NCBI RefSeq assembly: GCF_003646465.1 | Contig: NZ_QZEX01000002.1 | Coordinates: 310,001 to 374,000, forward strand | From: Chachezhania antarctica | Lineage (GTDB): Bacteria; Pseudomonadota; Alphaproteobacteria; Rhodobacterales; Rhodobacteraceae | Reading direction: 5' to 3' | DNA length: 64,000 bases | Notes under the pieces: model-generated | Databases searched by the model: none | Told to the model about the DNA's origin: nothing | Seen by the model: only the letters and a program-made list of their open reading frames with translations | Translations under genes and position numbers: made by a program | In this document: positions 32,119 through 40,620 of the stretch, one piece after another | How the letters are laid out: each line of letters begins with the position of its first letter | Numbering within the stretch: the first letter of the stretch is position 1

Positions 32119-32871
32119 TCAATGCCCCGGCACTTCTTCCATCCCGCGGTAGAACCGGTTCCACGTGGGAGAGATCAGGATCTCGTTGATGCAGACCCGT
32201 GGCGGCATCTCTGCGATGAAGCGCACGGTGGCTGCCAGATCCTCGGATTGCAGCATGCGCGCCTTCTGGGTGTCCGACGGCGGCACCGGGCGTGCGTCGA
32301 GGATCGGCGTCGCGACCTCACCCGGCATCAGGACGGTCGCCCGGATCCCGTGGCCGCCCTCCTCCTCGTTGACGGCCTCCCCCAGCGCGATCACCGCGCG
32401 CTTGGTGGCATTGTAGGCAGCGCCCGTCATGCGCGTGCCATAGCGCCCGGCCCACGACCCGGTCAGGATCAGCGTGCCAGCGCCCGCGGCCCGCATCCAC
32501 GGCAACACCGCCTGTATTGCGTAGAGCACACCGTTCAGGTTCACTGACACGACCGTGTCCCAGTCCGCGGTGGCAAGATCGGACAGCGACCGTTTCGGCA
32601 CGTTCAGCCCGGCATTGGCAAACAGGATATCGATCTGCCCCAGCTTTCCCGCGGCCTCTGCCACGGCGTCGCGGTCGCTGACGTCGAGCGGCAGCACTTC
32701 CGCGGTGCCGCCGACCGCCTCCACTTCCGCGGCGATCTCTCCCAGCGGCCCGACCCGGCGGCCCGTCAGCACGATCTCGGCCCCGCTTTCGGCCAGGGCC
32801 ACGGCCGATGCCGCGCCCAGCCCCGTCCCGGCCCCCGTGATCCACGCCCGTTTTCCCGACAGCGTTCCCAT
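32119..32871 (-). CDS. SDR family oxidoreductase
   Basis: A 250-residue short-chain dehydrogenase with the cofactor motif TGAGTGLGAASA, a GRR sequence after strand 2 that indicates NADP(H), FANAGLN, the catalytic serine in LTGSWAGRYG and YNATKRAV. The C-terminal segment PRVCINEILISPTWNRFY is typical of the YdfG/serine dehydrogenase-like branch, whose members reduce or oxidise 3-hydroxy acids. The start at 32871 is supported by a GGGGAG motif. Substrate unknown. Confidence 0.87.
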   Translation of the reverse strand: MGTLSGKRAWITGAGTGLGAASAVALAESGAEIVLTGRRVGPLGEIAAEVEAVGGTAEVLPLDVSDRDAVAEAAGKLGQIDILFANAGLNVPKRSLSDLATADWDTVVSVNLNGVLYAIQAVLPWMRAAGAGTLILTGSWAGRYGTRMTGAAYNATKRAVIALGEAVNEEEGGHGIRATVLMPGEVATPILDARPVPPSDTQKARMLQSEDLAATVRFIAEMPPRVCINEILISPTWNRFYRGMEEVPGH

Positions 32872-33017
32872 GTCCGAACTCCCCTTCCCTGCACAGACGA
32901 AAGCGTAGCGACGGGGGGCAGCGCCAACAAGCGCCGAGTACTCCCCACCTTCACCGAACAGGCCCGCCGGTCGCATGTTGCAGACAGAGGGCCGCGTGGG
33001 GACGCTGTCCCCACACC

Positions 33018-33140
33018 CCCGAGGTATTTGGAGACCAAAGAAGCGGAGGCTCGGCCAAGACTAGCGGCGCCCGGACAGTCCAGGCAGGTCGCTTCCCCGT
33101 TTTCCCCTGTTCTTCTTTTCCCGAATATTCTGGGGGAGTC
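33018..33140. repeat. dispersed stem-loop element, complete copy 3
   Basis: The arms are reversed relative to copies 1 and 2: 33018-33043 (GAGGTATTTGGAGACC then AAAGAAG) and 33107-33140 (TTCTTCTTTTCCCGAATATT then CTGGGGGAGTC) form the inverted pair around about 63 bases. Flanking hairpins are GTGGGGAC/GTCCCCAC (about 32996-33015) and GGGGGC/GCCCCC (about 33160-33176). The gap 32872-33206 has no gene; the element lies beyond the stop of the amidohydrolase gene and could terminate it. Confidence 0.7.
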
Positions 33141-33206
33141 CGGGCCGCAGGCCCGGACGGGGGCAAAGCCCCCGGCGCCCTAAGCGCGTTGACAAGGCCG
33201 GAAAGC

Positions 33207-34868
33207 TCAGGCCTCCCAGGTCACGCGCCCGGCGCAAAGGGTCAGGGCCGCGCGGGCGGTGCCCAGCTCCTCGACCGGCATTGCCTCAAGGTCGTGGTCC
33301 ATCACCACGATGTCGGCCTGAAGCCCCGGCGCGAGCCGGCCCAGCCGGTCCTCGTCGTGACCTGCGTAGATCCCGCCCGCCGTGTAGTCGTGCAGCGCCT
33401 CCATAAGGGTCGAGGCGTGGGAGGGGTCCCCCGCCTGCCAGGCTTTCCGCGTCACCGCCGCCTGCACACCGCGCATCGGATCGACATCGGCCACCGGCCA
33501 GTCGGACGCAAACGCGATCTTCACGCCGCGGTCGCGCAGGTACTGCACCGGGAAGGCGTGGGCCAGTCGCTTCGGACCCACTTTCGACACCCAGGGCTGC
33601 AGCGGGAAATCCATCGCGCCCGGCGGGTGCGACGGCTGCATCGAAGCCACGACACCAAGGTCCCGCACGCGGTCCAGATCCGACGGGTCGATCATCTCGA
33701 TATGTTCGATCCGGTGGCGGCTGTCGCGCTTGCCGTTGGCCGCCTCGGCCGCGGCATAGCCATCCAGAACCGACCGCACGGCCGCGTCGCCGATCGCGTG
33801 GACCGAGATCTGCAGGCCGCGGCGGTCGATGTCGATGGCCGCCGCGTTGAAGCGTTCCTGGCTGTGCAGAGGGTCGGAGCACCAGTCGGGCTGGTCGGCA
33901 TAGCCGTCGATCACGTAGGCCGTGCCGCTGTCGATCACGCCGTCCATGAACATCTTCACCCGGTTGCATTTCAGGTGGCTGGTCTGAAAATCGGCCTGCA
34001 TGGCGGACGCTTCTTCGAGCGTTTCCAGAGGCTTGGACGGCGTCAGGTGGAACGGCACCTCGATCCGGCAAACCAGGTCGCCGCGGCGTTCGATCTCGGC
34101 CAGAAGTTCCAGCTGGTAGCGGTTGCCGTCCATGTTGTGCAGCGACGTGAACCCGAAGGACGCGCAGTAGTTCAGGCCTTCGGTCAGGACCTCGATGTCC
34201 TCCTCGCGCTGCGCGTCGGTCAGGGGGCCGGGCTCCAGCCCGTCCATGCCGAGGCTCTCGCGCCCGCCCGAGGTGCGCAGTTTCATGACCGATTCATAGG
34301 CATCGTATTCGCGCAGTTCCCCCGCCGCGGTGCCGTCGTCGGCCATGACCACCTCGGTGCCCACGGCAGTGTCCTTTCCGTGCAGGATCCCCGCCTTTTC
34401 CAGCGCGATGGTGTTGGCCCAACAGGTATGGTGGTCGTCGGACATCAGCAGGACCGGACGGTCGGCCAGCGCCTCGTCGATCATCTGGCGGGTGGTCATG
34501 ATGCCATCGCCGAAGAGGTTGTAGCTTGCCCCCTTGCAGAACAAGAGGCCCTCGTCCGGGTTGTCTTTCGCGTAGCCCTGCAGTGCCTTGCGGAGCGCGG
34601 GCAGGCCTTCCACGTCGCCCAGTTGCAACAGCCGCCGGCCCATGGACCCCATGAACAGGTGCAGGTGCGCTTCGACAAATCCCGGCATGACGGTCGCGCC
34701 CCGGGCGTCGATCCGGCGGGCGTCCGGGGCGGCCATGGCTTCGATCTCGTCCCCTGAGCCGACCGCGAGAATCGTGTCCCCGGCAATGGCCAGGGCCTGC
34801 GCCGTGGCGTTCGCGGGATCCATCGTCAGGACTTTCGCGTTAAGGATGATCTTGTCGGCCTGTGCCAT
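33207..34868 (-). CDS. YtcJ-like metal-dependent amidohydrolase (amidohydrolase 3 family)
   Basis: A 553-residue enzyme of the amidohydrolase superfamily. It has the metal motif FVEAHLHLF near residue 70, the lysine-containing KMFMDGVIDSGTAY, the histidine in VHAIGDAAVRSVLDGY, RIEHIEMI and the catalytic aspartate in FASDWPVADVDPM, then the C-terminal GIYAGHDEDRLGRLAPG. Such proteins hydrolyse cyclic or acyl amides and related C-N bonds in the cytosol. The start follows AAAGGAG. It is divergent from a polyamine-type ABC transporter whose operon also contains two further hydrolases, so it probably processes the imported compound. Confidence 0.85.
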   Translation of the reverse strand: MAQADKIILNAKVLTMDPANATAQALAIAGDTILAVGSGDEIEAMAAPDARRIDARGATVMPGFVEAHLHLFMGSMGRRLLQLGDVEGLPALRKALQGYAKDNPDEGLLFCKGASYNLFGDGIMTTRQMIDEALADRPVLLMSDDHHTCWANTIALEKAGILHGKDTAVGTEVVMADDGTAAGELREYDAYESVMKLRTSGGRESLGMDGLEPGPLTDAQREEDIEVLTEGLNYCASFGFTSLHNMDGNRYQLELLAEIERRGDLVCRIEVPFHLTPSKPLETLEEASAMQADFQTSHLKCNRVKMFMDGVIDSGTAYVIDGYADQPDWCSDPLHSQERFNAAAIDIDRRGLQISVHAIGDAAVRSVLDGYAAAEAANGKRDSRHRIEHIEMIDPSDLDRVRDLGVVASMQPSHPPGAMDFPLQPWVSKVGPKRLAHAFPVQYLRDRGVKIAFASDWPVADVDPMRGVQAAVTRKAWQAGDPSHASTLMEALHDYTAGGIYAGHDEDRLGRLAPGLQADIVVMDHDLEAMPVEELGTARAALTLCAGRVTWEA

Positions 34869-34965
34869 CGTGCGGCTCCTTTTCCCGTCGCCGGGTGTTG
34901 CTATCAGCCCGCTGCAACCCCGGGAAGCGTTGCGCGGTGAATGTGCGCAGGGTCCGGCGGAAAGT

Positions 34966-34990
34966 GCGGAAAAAATGATCAAATTTCCGC
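34966..34990. promoter_or_regulatory. inverted-repeat operator candidate between amidohydrolase and ABC transporter
   Basis: GCGGAAA (34966-34972) and TTTCCGC (34984-34990) flank an AT-rich 11-base centre that contains TGATCA. The site lies in the divergent intergenic region, 98 bases from the amidohydrolase start and about 112 from the ATPase start, where a shared regulator could act. Confidence 0.45.
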
Positions 34991-35101
34991 CCTGCTTTTA
35001 CGCGACAGTTGCCCATCATGCAAAACCTCCGCTACGCTCGGCAGAACGAAACCGTGGGCACCACCACGGAAACAGGCCAAGACGGGGGTCCGAACACCAT
35101 C

Positions 35102-36223
35102 ATGCAAGCCCAGACAGATGTGGCTGAACCTGCGCCGATGCCGGGCGATACGTCAAACACGCGCGAGATCGCGATCGACGCGCGCAAGATCTCGAAAATC
35201 TACCGCGGAGAAGATGAGGTCCGCGCACTGGACAACGTCTCGGTCCGGATTCGGCGGAACGAATTCTTCACGCTTCTCGGGCCCTCGGGCTGTGGCAAGA
35301 CCACCCTTCTGCGGGTCATCGCGGGGTTCGAGCCGCCGACCTCCGGTCAATTGTGGCTGAACGGCAAGGACATCTCGCGCCTGCCGCCGAACAAGCGCCC
35401 CGTGAACACGGTGTTCCAGAACTATGCGCTGTTCCCGCACATGAGCGTGGCGAACAACATCAAGTTCGGGCTGGAAATGCTTGGCAAGCCCAAGGCAGAG
35501 ATCAACCAGACCGTCGAAGAGATGCTGACGCTGGTGCAGATGCAGGCCATGAAGGCGCGCCGCACGTCCGAGATTTCGGGCGGTCAGCAACAGCGGGTGG
35601 CCCTTGCCCGCGCGCTGGCGCCCAAGCCCGAAGTGCTGCTGCTGGACGAACCGCTGTCCGCGTTGGACCTGAAGCTGCGCAAGGAAATGCAGATGGAGCT
35701 GAAGCGGCTTCAGCACGAAACCGGCATCACCTTCATCTTCGTCACCCATGACCAGGAAGAAGCGCTGACGATGTCGGACCGGATCGCGGTGATGAGCGCG
35801 GGCAAGATCCTCCAGATCGGCAGCCCGCAAGAAATCTACCAGCGCCCCGCCGAACGGTTCGTGGCGAACTTCATCGGGGAATCGAACTTCCTTGATGCCA
35901 GGTTGTCGGGCGGCAGTGTCACGCTGAAGGCGGGCGGCACGTTCCCGGTGGAAAATCCGGCCAACGTGGCCGATGGCGATGTCTCGGTCCTGCTGCGCCC
36001 GGAACATGCGTTTCTGTCCGATGCAGAAGACGCCCTGCCCGCCCGCGTGGAAACGGTGGTCTATTCCGGCGAGGCGACGAGCATGCACACGCGACTGGAA
36101 CAGTCCGGCGAACCGGTGAAGCTGCGGCTGGCCAATGCGCCCACGGGCAGCGGGATGCCGGAAGAAGGCGCGCAGGTTCGCATCGGCATCCAGCCGGGCG
36201 CCCTTTCGGTGCTGAAGGACTGA
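35102..36223 (+). CDS. potA: ABC transporter ATP-binding protein, spermidine/putrescine type
   Basis: A cytosolic ATPase of about 373 residues (404 if translation starts at 35009). It has Walker [10 protein letters not shown], the Q-loop [10 protein letters not shown], the signature [14 protein letters not shown], Walker [13 protein letters not shown] and the switch [10 protein letters not shown], then a TOBE domain in the last 100 residues. It energises the two permeases that follow. The start is ambiguous: ATG at 35018 and 35102 are in frame, and neither has a good ribosome site; the later one matches usual PotA length. It heads an operon with two permeases and a binding protein. The substrate (polyamine, opine or other cationic compound) is inferred from family only. 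Confidence 0.88.
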   Translation: MQAQTDVAEPAPMPGDTSNTREIAIDARKISKIYRGEDEVRALDNVSVRIRRNEFFTLLGPSGCGKTTLLRVIAGFEPPTSGQLWLNGKDISRLPPNKRPVNTVFQNYALFPHMSVANNIKFGLEMLGKPKAEINQTVEEMLTLVQMQAMKARRTSEISGGQQQRVALARALAPKPEVLLLDEPLSALDLKLRKEMQMELKRLQHETGITFIFVTHDQEEALTMSDRIAVMSAGKILQIGSPQEIYQRPAERFVANFIGESNFLDARLSGGSVTLKAGGTFPVENPANVADGDVSVLLRPEHAFLSDAEDALPARVETVVYSGEATSMHTRLEQSGEPVKLRLANAPTGSGMPEEGAQVRIGIQPGALSVLKD

Positions 36224-36226
36224 CGC

Positions 36227-37189
36227 GTGGCCTATGTGACCCCCGAATCCGAGGCGCTGCCCCTCGATGCCCCGGCCGAGCCCGGCGCGCTCGAAGCGGA
36301 ACATTCCAGCCGCGACGTGCGCCAGCGCTGGTTCCTGTCGCTGCCCTCGATCCTGATCATCTTCTTTTTCGCCGCCGGTCCGCTGTCGGTGATGCTGCTC
36401 TATTCCTTTCTCACCCCCGGCAACTACAGCGGTGTGAAATGGGAATTTTCAACCGATGCATGGTCGTCGATCCTGATGCAGCGGGATATCTTCGACGACA
36501 CGCTGCAATGGGCCGATGCCCACCTGTCGATCTTCTGGCGCAGCCTGTCGCTGTCGATGATCACGACCGCGCTGACGCTGATCTTTGGGCTGCCCACGGC
36601 GTGGTTCATCTCTACCCGCCCGCCCGGCCGGCGCGAATTGTGGCTGTTCCTGATGACGGTTCCGTCGTGGACCAACCTTCTGGTCCGCACCATCGCCGTG
36701 CAGGAGATGATCCGGGCCGAGGGCGTGATCAACAACGTGCTCGTCTTCGTGGGCATCGTGGACGAACCGGTCCAGATGATGTTCACCAACTTCGCCATCG
36801 GGCTGGGCATGACCTATGTCTACCTGCCGCTGATGGTGCTGCCGATCTATGCGGCCGTCGAAAAGCTGGACAAGCGGTTGTTGGAAGCGTGCTATGATCT
36901 TTACGCATCGCGCTGGCAGGCGTTCTACCGGGTGATCCTGCCGCTGGTGAAACCGGGGATCATCGCCGGTTCGATCCTTGTTTTCGTGCCCTGCCTTGGC
37001 GCCTACGTGGTGCCGCGCGTGCTGGGGGGCGGCAAGAACCTGATGTTCGGCAACCTGATCGAGCTTCAGTTCGGCGCCGGTCGCAACTGGCCGCTGGGGG
37101 CCTCGCTGTCGTTCACGCTGATGGTCATCGTGATGGTGGCGCTGATCTTCTACATCCGTGTCACCTCGCAGGAGAGAAAAGATGGCTGA
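36227..37189 (+). CDS. potB: ABC transporter permease, PotB type
   Basis: A 320-residue inner-membrane permease. After about 35 N-terminal soluble residues come six predicted helices, beginning ILIIFFFAAGPLSVMLLYSF. The EAA loop, which contacts the ATPase, is seen as LEACYDLYASRWQAFYRVIL. The start is a GTG three bases after the ATPase stop, with GAAGGAC upstream. It overlaps the next permease by eight bases, so the two are translated together. Confidence 0.9.
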   Translation: MAYVTPESEALPLDAPAEPGALEAEHSSRDVRQRWFLSLPSILIIFFFAAGPLSVMLLYSFLTPGNYSGVKWEFSTDAWSSILMQRDIFDDTLQWADAHLSIFWRSLSLSMITTALTLIFGLPTAWFISTRPPGRRELWLFLMTVPSWTNLLVRTIAVQEMIRAEGVINNVLVFVGIVDEPVQMMFTNFAIGLGMTYVYLPLMVLPIYAAVEKLDKRLLEACYDLYASRWQAFYRVILPLVKPGIIAGSILVFVPCLGAYVVPRVLGGGKNLMFGNLIELQFGAGRNWPLGASLSFTLMVIVMVALIFYIRVTSQERKDG

Positions 37190-37988
37190 ACGCGCGCCCT
37201 TCTCCGTCCAGACCATTCCGGGCTTTGCCGCCATCGCGATCTTCACCTTCGTGGCGATCTACACGCCGCTCGTGATCCTTGTGGCCTTTTCGTTCAACGC
37301 AGGGGATTCGCTGGCGATCTGGGAAGGCTTCTCTCTGAAATGGTACTACCGCGCCGCCGCGAACGAGCAGGTGCAAAGCGCCGCGATCCGATCGCTTTAT
37401 CTTGCTGGCATCTCCGCCTCGGTCGCCACGGTCGCGGCGACGATGGCGGCGCTGGCCACCACGCGGACACGGCACTTTCCCGGCAAGACGATGATCTACG
37501 CGCTGATCAACCAGCCCCTGATGATCCCGGAAATCGTGACGGCGGTGGCTTTGCTGATCGTCTTCGCATGGGTCAAGGTGGCCACCGGGCATACCTCGAT
37601 GATCTACCTGATCGCGGCGCACACGGCCTTCTGCATCCCCTTTGCCTACCTCCCCATCCGCGCGCGGCTGGAAACGATGGACGACACGCTGGAAAAGGCC
37701 GCGGCCGATCTTTACGCCGGGCGCTGGCAGGTCTTCCGGCGGATCACCCTGCCGATGATGATGCCGGGCATCATCGCGGGCCTGATGCTGGCCTTCGTGA
37801 TCTCGATGGACGATGTCGTCATCACCGAGTTCGTCAAATCCGCCGGCCAGGACACGCTGCCCACCTACATGCTGGGCCAGCTGCGCCGCGTCGTGACACC
37901 CGAGATCAACGCGATTTCCACGGTCGTCGTCTTCGCCGGGGCCTTCCTGGTCACGATCTTTTTCTGGGTCAGCAGCAACCGCCGCTGA
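37182..37988 (+). CDS. potC: ABC transporter permease, PotC type
   Basis: A 268-residue inner-membrane permease with six predicted helices; the EAA loop is LEKAAADLYAGRWQVFRRIT. The conserved VISMDDVVITEFVKS after it is typical of PotC-like permeases. The ATG at 37182 is preceded by AGGAG and lies inside the end of the potB frame. It pairs with the PotB-type permease to form the transmembrane channel. Confidence 0.9.
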   Translation: MAERAPFSVQTIPGFAAIAIFTFVAIYTPLVILVAFSFNAGDSLAIWEGFSLKWYYRAAANEQVQSAAIRSLYLAGISASVATVAATMAALATTRTRHFPGKTMIYALINQPLMIPEIVTAVALLIVFAWVKVATGHTSMIYLIAAHTAFCIPFAYLPIRARLETMDDTLEKAAADLYAGRWQVFRRITLPMMMPGIIAGLMLAFVISMDDVVITEFVKSAGQDTLPTYMLGQLRRVVTPEINAISTVVVFAGAFLVTIFFWVSSNRR

Positions 37989-38054
37989 TCCCCAACTCCA
38001 ACCCGGCCGAAAAGAAGCCGGCCCACATATCGACAAACATCAACGGAGAGTATC

Positions 38055-39077
38055 ATGAACAAGCTTCTCATCGCCGCATCGGCCATGGCCCTGATGGCCG
38101 GCGCCGCCTCCGCGCGCGAGCTGCAGATCTACAACTGGGGCAACTACACCAACCCCAAGCTGATCGAGAAATTCGAGAAAGAAACCGGGATCGACGTGAC
38201 GATCACCGACTACGACAGCAACTCGACCGCGCTGGCCAAGGTGCAGGCCGGCGGGCATGGCTTCGACATCGTCGTGCCGTCGAACTCGTGGGTGCAGATC
38301 TACAAGGAAGAAGACCTGCTGCTGGAATCGCGTCCCGACCAGATGGAAAACTTCAAGAACATGGATCCGGTCTGGGTCGATGTCGACTGGGATCCGGGCC
38401 GGCATTACACCGTGCCATGGCAGTGGGGCACGACCGGCGTTGTCGTGAACACCAAGTACTATGACGGCGATATCGATACCTCGGCCATCTGGCTGGAGCC
38501 GCCCGAGGAACTGGTCGGCAAGATCAACGTCGTGCCGGAAATGGGCGACGTGATGAGCCTTGCGATCATGTATTACGGCGGTGAGCCCTGCACCGACGAC
38601 AAGGAGATCCTGAAGAAGGTCCATACCGGCCTGATGAAGGCCAAGGAAAGCTGGCTGGGCATGGATTACGGCAACCTTGAGAAGTTCGCCAAGGAAGATC
38701 TCTGGGCCGGTGTGAACTGGAACGGCTCGACCTTCCGGATGCGCCTGCAGAACCCCGACATCGCTTATGGCTATCCCAAGGAAGGCTACATCGTCTGGAT
38801 GGATTCCGTCGCCGTGCTGAAGGACGCGAAGAATGTCGAGGAAGCGAAGGAATTCCAGAACTTCATCATGGATCCCGAAAACGCTGCGCTCATTTCCGAA
38901 TTTGCGCGTTATGCCAACGGGATCGAAGGGTCGGAAGAATTCATGCCGGACGACATGAAGACCGCGCGCGAGATCATCGTGCCGGCCGAGCTGAAATCGG
39001 CGGGCAAGTTCTCGCCCACCTGCCCGCCCGAGGTGCAAAACCTTTACACCCGGATCTGGACCGACCTTCAGAAGTGA
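38055..39077 (+). CDS. potD: periplasmic substrate-binding protein, spermidine/putrescine type
   Basis: A 340-residue secreted protein with a Sec signal (residues 1-20, ending AGAASA). The mature part begins [20 protein letters not shown], a hallmark of PotD-like polyamine-binding proteins, and includes [18 protein letters not shown] and [17 protein letters not shown]. It captures the substrate in the periplasm and delivers it to the permeases. A GGAGAG ribosome site lies before the ATG. A good hairpin follows the stop. Confidence 0.9.
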   Translation: MNKLLIAASAMALMAGAASARELQIYNWGNYTNPKLIEKFEKETGIDVTITDYDSNSTALAKVQAGGHGFDIVVPSNSWVQIYKEEDLLLESRPDQMENFKNMDPVWVDVDWDPGRHYTVPWQWGTTGVVVNTKYYDGDIDTSAIWLEPPEELVGKINVVPEMGDVMSLAIMYYGGEPCTDDKEILKKVHTGLMKAKESWLGMDYGNLEKFAKEDLWAGVNWNGSTFRMRLQNPDIAYGYPKEGYIVWMDSVAVLKDAKNVEEAKEFQNFIMDPENAALISEFARYANGIEGSEEFMPDDMKTAREIIVPAELKSAGKFSPTCPPEVQNLYTRIWTDLQK

Positions 39078-39083
39078 GTTGAG

Positions 39084-39106
39084 GGGCCGGGCGTTTTGCC
39101 CGGCCC
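39084..39106 (+). terminator. hairpin after the ABC transporter operon
   Basis: A perfect 9-bp stem GGGCCGGGC/GCCCGGCCC with a GTTTT loop starts 7 bases after the potD stop. Only two T residues follow, so termination may be partial, which would let some transcription reach the next hydrolase gene. Confidence 0.6.
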
Positions 39107-39183
39107 TTGACGCAGCCCCGGGCGGTCCACCCCTTCCCCGTTCCCAAGCCACCCCAGCAGCCAAGATCCGCGAGCCCTGCCCG

Positions 39184-40404
39184 ATGACCCGGACATGGAA
39201 GAATTCCGAGCCGCCGCTTCCCATAATGGAAGGCGCCCCCGTCCCGCCCGAGTGGCGCGTGCCCGCGCTCGACTGGGACAACCCGCCGTGGAACCGCTGG
39301 GCCTTCCGCAACATGCGATCGGTCGCGACGACGGTGGATGTGCCGCGTGGAGAGACCGTGTGGGAGATGCCTGCGGCGGTTTCCGATTTCGCAGACCTGA
39401 AGGTCGATCTGGCGGAAGGTCCCAAGACCTGGGCGCAGATCCTCGACGACACCTATACCGACGCGACGCTGGTCTGGGCGAACGGCCGGATCGTGGCCGA
39501 AGGCTATTGGAACGGGATGACGCCCGCGACGCAGCACATCATTTTCTCGGTCTCGAAAAGCGTCGCCTCGGCCGTGGCTGGAACGCTGATCGGCGACGGG
39601 CTGCTGGACGTGACCGCGCCGGTCACGGAATACCTGCCGGAACTTGAAGCCACCGCCTGGAAGGGTTCGACGGTTCAGCAGGTTCTGGACATGACGACGG
39701 GCGTTCTGTTCGACGAAAGCTACGGCGATCCGGATTCGCATATCTACCTGGTGGATGTCGCGGCCAATCTGAAGCCGCCACACCCCAAGACCGACCCGAC
39801 GAAGCTGCGCTATTCAACCTGGGACCTGATCATGTCCCTGACCGAGGCCGACGCGCCCCACGGGGAGCGGTTCGACTACCGGTCGATCGAAACCGACATG
39901 CTGGGCTACATCCTTGAACGCGTGGGCGGTGCCGGGCTGGCCGAGCTGGCCTCGACGCGCCTCTGGGCGCCGATGGGGGCCAAGCGCGACGGGTTCTTCA
40001 CCGTCGACCGCGCAAACTACCCGCTGGCCGATGGCGGGTTCTGCATCACCCTGCGCGACATGGCGCGGTTCGGGCGGCTGCTTTTGGAAGACGGGATGCG
40101 CGATGGCGTGCCGGTGGTGCCGAAGGCGTGGATCGACGATATCCGCTCCGGCCCGCACGGGCTGGCGAATGATTACCTGCAGGCGATGTTCCCCAACGGG
40201 TGCTATCGCAACCAGTTCTGGATCCCGGACAGGGGCGGCCGCGCCCATGTCTCGCTGGGGATCCACGGGCAGCATATCTATGTCGATCCCGACCGGGGCA
40301 TCGTGGCGGTGAAGCTGTCGAGCTGGCCCGTGGCATCCGGTGTGCCGGCGCATCTGGCGGACTGGCTGGCGGGGGTCGAGGCCATTGTGCGGGAGGTTTC
40401 GTGA
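39184..40404 (+). CDS. serine hydrolase, NylB / class C beta-lactamase-like
   Basis: A 406-residue hydrolase of the beta-lactamase superfamily. The nucleophile and general base are in the SxxK motif SVSK (Ser122 and Lys125); the tyrosine motif is FDYRSIETDMLG, as in 6-aminohexanoate-dimer hydrolases (NylB) and related esterases. It has no signal peptide, so it should act in the cytosol. The ATG at 39184 is the first with sensible sequence after it; the frame is open back to 39079. It follows the transporter operon in the same direction and precedes an amidase, so the pair may hydrolyse amide-linked substrates taken up by the transporter. Confidence 0.82.
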   Translation: MTRTWKNSEPPLPIMEGAPVPPEWRVPALDWDNPPWNRWAFRNMRSVATTVDVPRGETVWEMPAAVSDFADLKVDLAEGPKTWAQILDDTYTDATLVWANGRIVAEGYWNGMTPATQHIIFSVSKSVASAVAGTLIGDGLLDVTAPVTEYLPELEATAWKGSTVQQVLDMTTGVLFDESYGDPDSHIYLVDVAANLKPPHPKTDPTKLRYSTWDLIMSLTEADAPHGERFDYRSIETDMLGYILERVGGAGLAELASTRLWAPMGAKRDGFFTVDRANYPLADGGFCITLRDMARFGRLLLEDGMRDGVPVVPKAWIDDIRSGPHGLANDYLQAMFPNGCYRNQFWIPDRGGRAHVSLGIHGQHIYVDPDRGIVAVKLSSWPVASGVPAHLADWLAGVEAIVREVS

Positions 40405-40409
40405 CGCGC

Positions 40410-40434
40410 GGTGCGTGGGGACCACGCACCCTAC
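40410..40434 (-). repeat. palindromic repeat, copy 4 of 4
   Basis: GGTGCGTGG (40410-40418), GGA loop and CCACGCACC (40422-40430) followed by CTAC, i.e. the reverse orientation of copies 1-3. It starts six bases after the stop of the serine hydrolase gene. Confidence 0.7.
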
Positions 40435-40620
40435 CGGGCGTCGGACGGTGACCGCCGTCGGGGGAACCTTGGCGTGGGGGGCACGGTTGTCAATGTGCCC
40501 CCTGGGAAATGAGATGGGCGGGATCGCGCCCTCGGACGACCCACCCGCCCTCCCTGTCGGCCTCGGGCGCGATGCGGCGCTGATGCGCCGCGACAGGCAA
40601 ATGTGAAGGACAGACCAGAT

